A stretch of DNA of 5,176 nt, from the NCBI GenBank assembly GCA_026647385.1, contig JAPKGY010000307.1, positions 1 through 5,176 on the forward strand, in the 5' to 3' direction. The DNA comes from Phycisphaerae bacterium (GTDB taxonomy: Bacteria > Planctomycetota > Phycisphaerae > UBA1845 > PWPN01). Position 1 is the stretch's first letter. Each line of letters starts with the position of its first letter. Of this stretch, positions 1 through 5,176 are shown piece after piece. The notes beneath the pieces were generated by a model, which saw only the letters and a list, made by a program, of their open reading frames with translations, had not been told where the DNA came from and searched no databases. Position numbers and translations under genes: made by a program.

Positions 1-207
1 TTTACGAGTTTGCTGGCGGGCGAAAATGGATTTCTGCAAAAGGATGAGATTCGTCTGTTGGTGGGCGCGACGAGCGGGGCGGAGAAGGAGGCGATTCGCG
101 CCGGGCTGGCGGACGGTTCGATCAAAATCGTGATCGGCACTCACCCGCGAGAAATGGACTCACCTGCGGAGAACTGGCCGGGGCGCGCCCGCCGAGATAC
201 ACTTTAA
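1..207 (+). pseudogene. recG: RecG-type ATP-dependent DNA helicase, internal fragment (broken)
   Basis: The reading frame is already open at the left edge, so the 5' part lies outside the window. The first 48 codons resemble the part of RecG (branched-DNA helicase that remodels stalled forks and recombination intermediates) between motifs Ia and II. The visible pattern is LLVGATSGAEKEAI, a Gly-rich turn, then IKIVIGTH, matching the family's 'LLTGS...ER...L..G...IVIGTHAL'. After GTH (codon ending at 144) similarity stops. RecG should continue into a segment carrying the DEQH Walker B box and then helicase motifs III-VI; here 20 unrelated residues (PREMDSPAENW...) lead to TAA at 205-207. Neither other forward frame from 145 onward restores RecG, so a simple frameshift does not explain it; a deletion or rearrangement, or an assembly join, does. 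Without motifs II-VI it cannot be a working helicase. The family call rests on a short stretch and could be another superfamily 2 helicase such as Mfd. Confidence 0.65.
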
Positions 208-219
208 TACAGGTTACCC

Positions 220-1008
220 ATGTCCGTCGTCGCGCTTCTGACTGATTTCGGCCTCCACGACCACTATGTGGCCGCGGTCAAGGGCGTTATTCTTCAGGTG
301 AACCCCAAGGCGACCCTGGTCGACATCACGCACGAAATCGAGCCGCAGCAGGTGACCGAAGCCGCCTTCATTCTGCGTCAAGCCTTTCCCTTTTTTCCTG
401 AAGGCACCGTTTTCGTCGCGATCGTCGACCCGGGGGTGGGGACCCGGCGGCGCATCCTGGCTGCCTGCTACAACGGCTGCTATGTGATCGCTCCGGACAA
501 CGGCCTGCTCACCTTTCTGCAGCGCGACGCCGAGCTGCAGGACGTTCGCGTCGTGGAGAATCGAACGCTGATGGCCAGCACGCTCTCCACCACCTTTCAC
601 GGACGAGACATCATGGCCCCCCTGGCCGGCCATCTCTCCAAGGGCGTGCCGCTCGAGCGCGTCGGGCCCGTGGCGGAGCGCATCGAGGTTTTCGCCGTGC
701 CCCGTCCGGTCTACGGGCGCGACGGCTCCATCGACGGGCTGGTACTCTTCGTCGACCACTTCGGGAATCTCATCACCAACATATCCGAACTCGACGTGAA
801 GGCTGCCCGCGCTGCGGGCCGTCGGCACGAGGTCCTCTTGGGCTCGCGGGGGGTCGGTCCTATCCGCGATACCTACGCGGACGTTCCCCCCGGCCAGGTT
901 CTTGCGCTCATCGGGAGCACGCAGATGCTCGAGATCGCAGTCAACAGCGGCAGCGCAGCCGCCTTGCTCAACGCCCGCCGCGGCGACCCCGTCGGGGTTC
1001 GCGTTTGA
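220..1008 (+). CDS. S-adenosylmethionine hydrolase (SAM hydroxide adenosyltransferase, DUF62 family)
   Basis: The 262-residue product is a full-length member of the DUF62 family, related to fluorinases and chlorinases. Family members use water (hydroxide) to cleave SAM into adenosine and methionine in the cytoplasm; the physiological reason is not well settled. Visible signatures are LLTDFG (residues 6-11), VDPGVGTRRR (69-78), APDNGLL (91-97), FHGRDIMAP (126-134), VDHFGNLITNI (178-188) and the C-terminal GSTQMLEIAVN block. Asp70, Arg77 and His127 sit where the Asp-Arg-His triad of characterised archaeal SAM hydroxide adenosyltransferases is found, which favours hydrolase over halogenase. The halogenase-specific loop insertion is not apparent. 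The ATG at 220 is chosen because the family begins with a short stretch before TDFG; a weak AGG lies at 211-213. It follows the recG remnant by 12 bases and precedes a 289-base gap, so it is probably transcribed alone. Confidence 0.93.
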   Translation: MSVVALLTDFGLHDHYVAAVKGVILQVNPKATLVDITHEIEPQQVTEAAFILRQAFPFFPEGTVFVAIVDPGVGTRRRILAACYNGCYVIAPDNGLLTFLQRDAELQDVRVVENRTLMASTLSTTFHGRDIMAPLAGHLSKGVPLERVGPVAERIEVFAVPRPVYGRDGSIDGLVLFVDHFGNLITNISELDVKAARAAGRRHEVLLGSRGVGPIRDTYADVPPGQVLALIGSTQMLEIAVNSGSAAALLNARRGDPVGVRV

Positions 1009-1297
1009 GCGAGCCGTCGGCCGGTCCGCTCTCCTCGCGGGTTATCGGAACGTGCCCATTCCCCTGGCCGTGCGTCCGATTCCTCAAACGCCCTATTTTG
1101 AGGCGGCTATGCACGGTTTTGGCCTCCCGCATCTCATGGCACGGGCTCCTTGTTTCGATGATGTGTTAGGGTTCTTCCCCGATGCGCCGGACCCTTATCG
1201 GTGGTTTGCGGGTTCCTGTCGGCGTCTTGGGGTTCCCCAGTGTGCGTGGAAGTTTTGAAGTGGTATGAACTGGTACACGGGCTGATCGGCGAGCGAA
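1009..1297. other. Intergenic region before the histidine kinase gene
   Basis: No gene is recognised in these 289 bases. They contain a 7-bp inverted repeat with an 8-base loop (1082-1103), a possible second weak stem (1168-1174 with 1189-1195, one G-T pair), and two TGGTA words exactly one helical turn apart (1261 and 1271), about 30 bases before the kinase start. No -35/-10 pair with sensible spacing was found by eye, and no T-tract terminator follows either stem. A frame running from inside the previous gene stays open to 1258 but its translation resembles no family; a 49-codon version would start at 1109. Confidence 0.6.
1082..1103 (+). repeat. Small inverted repeat (possible RNA hairpin)
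   Basis: The arms CCTCAAA (1082-1088) and TTTGAGG (1097-1103) pair perfectly over 7 bp around the loop CGCCCTAT. The hairpin lies 74 bases after the SAM hydrolase stop. It has no following run of T, so it is not a classical intrinsic terminator. A 7-bp stem of this kind can occur by chance in a region this size. Confidence 0.35.
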
Positions 1298-3553
1298 ATG
1301 AGTGCAGTACGATCGACGAGCGGGAAGTGGCCATGGGTGGTTCTGGGGGCATCCCTGGCCGTCACCCTGTTGTTCTGGCGGTCCTTCGAGGCCGAGGTCG
1401 TGGCCCGGGAACGGGCGGAACTGGACCGGCAGGCCGAACAGGCCGTCACGGTCGTGCAACGTTGGGTGCATCAGCGGGAGATCATCCTGCGTGGGGCGCG
1501 TGGCCTGCTGGTTTCCTCCCATCAAGTGAACCGTTCGAAGTGGCAGGCCTATGCGTCGGCGGTGCTTCCGGGGCACATGGCCGACACGGTCCTTGGATTG
1601 GGTTACATCGAATGGGTCGCCGCTTCCCGGGCCTCTGAGTTCCTCCAGCAAACCCGTGCGGACGGCTCGCTCGATTTCGCGTTCACGCCGTCCGGCGATC
1701 GCGACAGTTATTGCGTGGTCAAGTACATGACTCCCGGCGATTTCCATCCTCTGTCCGCGGGGATGGATGTCGCGGTCCGCCCGTGCTGGCCCGAGGCGCT
1801 CGATCTGGCCCGGGATACGGGCGAGATCGTCACGATTCCTCCGTTCGAGAGTGGAGGTGAACCGCGCAAACCGATCATGCTTCTGGCGGTGTATCGCCAC
1901 GGCTGCCCGCAGGAAACGGTCGAGGAACGTCGGGCCGCCCTCAAGGGATGGGTATTCATGCCGCTGGCCGTCGGCAAGCTGGCATACACGGTGTGTCAGG
2001 GCATCCGGCCTCAGGGGATCAGCCTGCGGGTGTGGGCGGGCGAATACCGCGACAGACAGGTGAACGGGAGAAGGATTTCGTCGGGGCAGGGTTCGAATGA
2101 TCCGCCGGCCCACGTGTTGCACCGTATCGTGCAGGCCGGGGGGGCGATCTGGCACGTCGAACTGATGGTCCCATCCTCGTTCGTCCGCCCGAATCGGGCC
2201 GTTGCCGGTGTTCTGCTGGCGACCGGCCTTCTGGCGAGTCTGTTCCTTTTTGTTGCCCTGCGATCCTGGCTTTCCGCCCGCAACGCCCTGGCCTTGGCCG
2301 AGGAGACCAACGCTCGGCTGCAGGCGACGTACGAGGCGGTGGATACCGCCGCCCGGGCCAAGAGCGAATTCCTGACCAACGTGAGCCATGAGATCCGCAG
2401 CCCGATGACCGCCGTTGTGGGGTTCGCCGAGAACCTCCTGGATCCCGGCCTGGCCGACTCGGACCGCTGGGAGGCGATCCAGGCCATCCGTCGGAACGCG
2501 GAGCATCTGCTTGGCGTCGTGAACGACATTCTGGACATGTCCAAGATCGAGGCCAATCGGCTCCAGATCGAGTTGATCGAGTGCTCGCCCTGCGCGATTC
2601 TCGGCGATATCGCGGCGATGATGCGCACCCGAGCGAAGGACAAGGGCCTGCACTTTGCCATCGAATACGTGGGTCCGATGCCCACCGCCATCCGGACGGA
2701 GCCGACCCGCCTGCGCCAGATCCTGGTGAACCTCGTCGGGAACGCGATCAAGTTCACCGAGTCGGGAGGGGTGCGGGTGGTCGCCCGGTGCATTCCGGAT
2801 TACCGCGTCACGAACGGGGTGGCCGAGGGCGTCCTCCAGCTTGACGTCGTCGATACCGGGATCGGGATGACGGCGGACCAGCTCAGCCGCCTCTTCCAGC
2901 CGTTCGTTCAGGCGGACGCCTCCGTGGCGAGGCGGTTCGGCGGAACGGGCCTGGGGCTGGTGATCTCCCGGAAGCTCTGTGAGGCTCTCAATGGAAGTAT
3001 CACGGTCGAGAGCGAGCCGGGTCACGGCTCCACGTTCAGGGTGATTCTGCCCGCCGGCTCGCTGGAAGGCGTGCAGATGATCGAATGGCCTGATGAGCTT
3101 CCGGTGACCTCCCCGCTGGGAACGGATTGGACGCCGGAGCGGTTGCTGGCCAACGTGCGCATCCTGCTCGCCGAGGACGGTCCGGACAACCAGCGGCTCC
3201 TGTCGTTCGTGCTTCGAAAAGCCGGCGCCGAAGTGACGCTCGCCGACAACGGGCAGGCGGCCATCAAACTGGCCCTGGCGGCCCTGGATCGGGACGAGCC
3301 GTTCGCTGTCGTGTTGATGGACATGCAGATGCCGGTGCTTGACGGCTACACCGCCGTCTCCCTGCTCCGCCACAAAGGGTACACCGGTCCCATCGTCGCC
3401 CTCACCGCTCACGCCATGAGTGGGGATCGCGAACGATGCCTCGCCATCGGCTGCACAGAGTATCTCACCAAGCCGGTCCCGCGCGAAAAGCTCGTGCAAA
3501 CCGTGCATCGAACCGTGATGGCCTCAGCCTGCGTCGCCCAGCCGGTGGTCTGA
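1298..3553 (+). CDS. CHASE-domain hybrid sensor histidine kinase with C-terminal receiver
   Basis: This 751-residue inner-membrane protein probably senses a small molecule in the periplasm and autophosphorylates inside the cell. A short N-terminus leads to TM1 (about 11-27). A periplasmic CHASE domain follows (about 50-255), with LRGARGLLVSS (64-74), GMD (155-157), LARDTGEIV (170-178) and EERRAALKGWVF (209-220). TM2 is about 302-321, then a helical linker. HisKA has the H-box NVSHEIRSPM with His364. The ATPase has Asn478/Asn482 (N-box), DTGIGM (519-524), LFQPF (532-536) and GGTGLGL (548-554). The receiver (about 620-735) keeps Glu626/Asp627, phosphoacceptor Asp675 in MDMQMP, Thr703 and Lys725. 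All catalytic positions look intact. There is no Hpt or output domain, so phosphate must pass to a separate Hpt protein, or the receiver tunes the kinase. The ligand is unknown. The ATG at 1298 gives a normal N-terminus close to TM1, with only a weak GGCGAG upstream; an in-frame stop at 1283 excludes a longer form. Confidence 0.95.
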   Translation: MSAVRSTSGKWPWVVLGASLAVTLLFWRSFEAEVVARERAELDRQAEQAVTVVQRWVHQREIILRGARGLLVSSHQVNRSKWQAYASAVLPGHMADTVLGLGYIEWVAASRASEFLQQTRADGSLDFAFTPSGDRDSYCVVKYMTPGDFHPLSAGMDVAVRPCWPEALDLARDTGEIVTIPPFESGGEPRKPIMLLAVYRHGCPQETVEERRAALKGWVFMPLAVGKLAYTVCQGIRPQGISLRVWAGEYRDRQVNGRRISSGQGSNDPPAHVLHRIVQAGGAIWHVELMVPSSFVRPNRAVAGVLLATGLLASLFLFVALRSWLSARNALALAEETNARLQATYEAVDTAARAKSEFLTNVSHEIRSPMTAVVGFAENLLDPGLADSDRWEAIQAIRRNAEHLLGVVNDILDMSKIEANRLQIELIECSPCAILGDIAAMMRTRAKDKGLHFAIEYVGPMPTAIRTEPTRLRQILVNLVGNAIKFTESGGVRVVARCIPDYRVTNGVAEGVLQLDVVDTGIGMTADQLSRLFQPFVQADASVARRFGGTGLGLVISRKLCEALNGSITVESEPGHGSTFRVILPAGSLEGVQMIEWPDELPVTSPLGTDWTPERLLANVRILLAEDGPDNQRLLSFVLRKAGAEVTLADNGQAAIKLALAALDRDEPFAVVLMDMQMPVLDGYTAVSLLRHKGYTGPIVALTAHAMSGDRERCLAIGCTEYLTKPVPREKLVQTVHRTVMASACVAQPVV

Positions 3554-3590
3554 GTTCCTCTGTCTCCAGACTTCTTCCGTTCGCGCTTCA

Positions 3591-3619
3591 TTGCAGCGGT
3601 CCGCCCGAAGGACGATAAT
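3591..3619 (+). promoter_or_regulatory. Candidate sigma70-type promoter for apbE and the DoxX-like gene
   Basis: TTGCAG (3591-3596) and GATAAT (3614-3619) are separated by exactly 17 bases. The -10 matches the TATAAT consensus at 5 of 6 positions and the -35 at 3 of 6. Transcription would begin near 3626, leaving a leader of roughly 70 bases before the GTG start at 3699. The promoter sits in the gap after the kinase stop, consistent with apbE having its own transcription start. The ATG at 3618 that could start a longer ApbE overlaps this -10 box, so the two readings compete. This is a sequence match by eye only. Confidence 0.45.
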
Positions 3620-3656
3620 GGTCCCCGTGTCACTGGGGCGAGGTCGCGCGAGGGGT

Positions 3657-3676
3657 GCTGTGTCTTCAGACACAGC
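3657..3676. promoter_or_regulatory. Perfect 9-bp inverted repeat: candidate operator or leader hairpin
   Basis: The arms GCTGTGTCT (3657-3665) and AGACACAGC (3668-3676) are exact reverse complements separated by TC. On DNA this is a symmetric site with the core TGTC-N4-GACA, the form bound by many dimeric helix-turn-helix repressors. As RNA it would fold into an 8-bp stem with a TTCA loop. It lies 37 bases downstream of the candidate -10 box and 13 bases before the ribosome binding site, where either a bound repressor or a leader structure could act. No T-run follows, so it is not a standard terminator. The cognate regulator is not identified. Confidence 0.5.
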
Positions 3677-3689
3677 CGGGCTCTCGATC

Positions 3690-3694
3690 GGAGG
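3690..3694 (+). promoter_or_regulatory. Ribosome binding site GGAGG deciding the apbE start
   Basis: GGAGG lies four bases before GTG at 3699, a slightly short but workable spacing. It supports GTG 3699 over the alternative ATG at 3618, which has its own GAAGGA (3607-3612) five bases upstream. Confidence 0.5.
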
Positions 3695-3698
3695 TTGC

Positions 3699-4796
3699 GT
3701 GAGCGGCTTTGCGGACTGGTCTCGAAGGAGTTTCCTTTCCGCCCGGGGATTGGGGGCGGCCGCCGGCGGCATGCTGGGCAGGCTGATGCCGGACCGCGCC
3801 GATTCTTCGGGGCGTGAGCCTCTCCGGTTGGAAGTCTGTTTCGCTCGTCGGGCGATGGCCTGTGAATTCAACGTCTTTCTGCCCGCGCTGGCTTCGAGGA
3901 ACATGCCGGCGGCCGAGGCTGCCCTGGATGAAATCCAATCGCTCGAAGCTCTGTTGACGGTATACTCAGCCGATAGCGTAATATCGTACGTCAATCAGCA
4001 TGCCTTCGAGGGCCCGGTCCGCGTCGACGACCGAGTCTTTCGTGTCCTGGCGCGGGCGGCCGAGCTGCACCGTCTGACCGATGGCGCCTTCGATATCGCC
4101 GGCGGTACATTGCTCAAGGCCTGGGGCTTCCACAAAGGCCCGTGCCGCGTACCCACCGAGCCTGAGATCGCGGCGGCCCTCGCCCGCGGCGGAATGGGCC
4201 AGGTCGACCTCGACTCGCACAACCGAACCGTTCGGTACCGTGTACAAGGGATTGAGATCAACCTCGGCGCGATCGGCAAGGGTTATGCCATCGACCGGGC
4301 GGCTGCTCTGCTGCGGGATGATTTCGGGATAGAGTCCGCCCTGGTGCAAGGGGGCCTGAGCAGCATGTACGCGATGGGCTCCTCCTCGGAGGATGGGACA
4401 GGCTGGCGGGTGGGCATTCAGGACCCCGCCGCTCCGGATCGGTCGCTGGCGACGATCCGGCTGCGGGACCGGGCATTGGGGACGTCGGCCGCCAATCGTC
4501 AATACTTCGAGGCCCAAGGCCGCCATTACGGGCATATTCTGGACCCGCGTACGGGCAGGCCGGCCGACGAGTTGGAGGGGGTTTCCGTTCTGGCCCCGGA
4601 TGCAGCCAGCGCGGACGCGCTTTCGACGGCTTTCTTCGTCATGGGGCTCGACAGGACGCGGGATTTCTGCCACAATCATCCGGAAATCGCCGCTCTCCTG
4701 GTGCTGAGGCCCGGGACTTCGGGCCGAGCGTCCGCTGCCCCGCGGATCGTGACGTTCAATCTGACCAAGAAGGATTACGAGTTGGCAGGCAGATAG
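3699..4796 (+). CDS. apbE: FAD:protein FMN transferase (ApbE), Tat-exported
   Basis: ApbE cleaves FAD and attaches the FMN part covalently to a Thr or Ser of exported or membrane redox proteins (Nqr/Rnf subunits, FMN-binding domains), using Mg2+ outside the cytoplasmic membrane. From GTG 3699 the product has 365 residues, the usual family length. It opens with a twin-arginine signal: SRRSFL at 8-13 followed by an Ala/Gly-rich stretch. Family blocks follow in order: MACEF replacing the common MGT-F, TDGAFD (127-132) then WGF, INLGAIGKGYAID (187-199), VQGGLSS, WRVGIQDP, GTSAANRQYF, HILDPRTG (279-286) and SADALSTAFFVMG, with metal-site Asp306 and Thr310 at the expected spacing. It appears intact. 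A longer form from ATG 3618 (392 residues) or TTG 3591 is possible, but its extra Arg/Gly-rich N-terminus would span the palindrome and the candidate -10 box. No flavinylation target is visible; the DoxX-like gene follows after 16 bases. Confidence 0.93.
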   Translation: MSGFADWSRRSFLSARGLGAAAGGMLGRLMPDRADSSGREPLRLEVCFARRAMACEFNVFLPALASRNMPAAEAALDEIQSLEALLTVYSADSVISYVNQHAFEGPVRVDDRVFRVLARAAELHRLTDGAFDIAGGTLLKAWGFHKGPCRVPTEPEIAAALARGGMGQVDLDSHNRTVRYRVQGIEINLGAIGKGYAIDRAAALLRDDFGIESALVQGGLSSMYAMGSSSEDGTGWRVGIQDPAAPDRSLATIRLRDRALGTSAANRQYFEAQGRHYGHILDPRTGRPADELEGVSVLAPDAASADALSTAFFVMGLDRTRDFCHNHPEIAALLVLRPGTSGRASAAPRIVTFNLTKKDYELAGR

Positions 4797-4812
4797 CAAT
4801 ACCGAGAGAAAC

Positions 4813-5176
4813 ATGAGCGACACCACTCCCGATCTCGCCAAACCGTGTACGAAGGTCCGGACCGTCACCGGCTGGACCATCTTCTTTCTCGTGCTGTTGA
4901 GGGTGTGCATTGGCTGGCACTTCGCTGTGGAAGGCGTCTGGAAGCTGATGCAGCCCGACTGGCGGGCGACCGGGTACCTCACGCAGGCGATCGGCCCGCT
5001 CCGGCCGATCTTCCTCAAGTTCGTGGATGATCCGGACGGGCTCCGGCGGCTGACGGCGGATTCGGTCAGGAGCCGGGTCGAGGAGCGATTCAACACCCTG
5101 ACCGATTTCTACGGGCTCGACGACGCCCAGCGCAAAACGGTGGCGGAGTTGAAAGACAAGAAGCTCAAGGGCGATC
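4813..5176 (+). CDS. DoxX-like integral membrane protein, N-terminal part (runs off the window)
   Basis: The frame opens at ATG 4813 and stays open for 121 codons to the right edge, with no stop. The first membrane helix (about residues 20-37) carries LLRVCIGWHFAVEGVWKL, followed by PDWRATGYLTQAIGP. This matches the N-terminal pattern of DoxX/DoxD-family proteins, small four-helix membrane proteins linked to quinone or thiosulfate redox chemistry and oxidative-stress complexes; in most members the activity is unproven. Unlike short DoxX proteins, residues 72 to at least 121 are polar and charged (for example VEERFNTLTDFYGLDDAQRK), suggesting an inserted soluble helical segment before the later helices. 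Only GAGAG (4804-4808) resembles a ribosome binding site. The 16-base gap after apbE indicates co-transcription. The family call is fairly firm; the exact function is not known. Confidence 0.75.
   Translation, partial: MSDTTPDLAKPCTKVRTVTGWTIFFLVLLRVCIGWHFAVEGVWKLMQPDWRATGYLTQAIGPLRPIFLKFVDDPDGLRRLTADSVRSRVEERFNTLTDFYGLDDAQRKTVAELKDKKLKGD

Noticed and set aside
214..828. 204-codon open frame on the - strand opposite the SAM hydrolase gene
   Set aside because: It lies entirely antisense to a gene with catalytic motifs in order; its composition is typical of antisense translation.
985..999. GC-rich mini-hairpin ACCCC-GTC-GGGGT at the end of the SAM hydrolase gene as a terminator
   Set aside because: The stem is only 5-6 bp, lies inside coding sequence before the stop, and the following TTCGCGTTT is not a convincing T-tract.
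1255..1283. TTGAAG as a -35 box for the kinase promoter
   Set aside because: No -10-like hexamer lies 16-18 bases downstream; the AT-richer TATGAA is only 3 bases away.
1166..3508. 780-codon open frame on the - strand opposite the kinase gene
   Set aside because: It lies antisense to a fully conserved multi-domain kinase. Its translation is rich in Arg, His, Asp, Gly and Pro without domains, as expected from GC-rich codon bias in the sense gene.
4380..4393. Inverted repeat TCCTCC-TC-GGAGGA
   Set aside because: It is only 6 bp per arm and lies inside apbE where it encodes a Ser-Ser-Glu-Asp stretch; best explained by codon choice.
3966..5096. 376-codon open frame on the - strand opposite apbE and the DoxX-like gene
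   Set aside because: It spans two recognised sense genes and their junction and has no family-like motifs; it is a shadow of GC-rich coding sequence.
1..5176. CRISPR array, tRNA/rRNA genes, insertion sequence or prophage parts
   Set aside because: No spaced direct repeats, cloverleaf-like sequence, transposase motifs or terminal inverted repeats were seen on either strand.

Overview
The window is GC-rich, compact bacterial chromosome with all recognisable genes on the + strand. A DUF62-type SAM hydrolase, a CHASE hybrid histidine kinase, a Tat-exported ApbE and a DoxX-like protein with an LR..IGWHF..EG..KL..P.W...GYL signature together look most like Planctomycetota or a relative. That assignment is an inference from protein flavour and gene mix; no marker gene is present.

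Layout: (i) 1-207 holds the middle of a RecG-type DNA helicase. It enters from the left edge, stops matching RecG right after a conserved GTH motif near base 144, and runs into a short unrelated tail and a stop; it looks like a broken gene. (ii) 220-1008 is a complete S-adenosylmethionine hydrolase (SAM hydroxide adenosyltransferase, DUF62 family) with its Asp-Arg-His triad. (iii) 1009-1297 is a 289-base gap with a weak hairpin and no convincing gene. (iv) 1298-3553 is a complete membrane-bound hybrid histidine kinase: TM, periplasmic CHASE sensor, TM, HisKA, HATPase, receiver. (v) 3554-3698 is a 145-base control region with a good sigma70-like promoter, a perfect 9-bp inverted repeat and a GGAGG ribosome binding site. 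(vi) 3699-4796 is ApbE, the FAD:protein FMN transferase, with a twin-arginine signal. (vii) 4813 to the right edge is the start of a DoxX-like membrane protein, 16 bases behind apbE and probably co-transcribed with it.

How the parts may work together: apbE and the DoxX-like gene look like one transcription unit for envelope redox functions, where ApbE attaches FMN to an exported or membrane-bound target that is not in this window. The kinase has a receiver but no Hpt or DNA-binding output domain, so it needs a partner encoded elsewhere; nothing directly ties it to the downstream pair beyond adjacency. The points most worth a second look are the broken recG, the promoter/palindrome leader upstream of apbE with the start-site conflict it creates, and the long polar segment after the first helix of the DoxX-like protein.
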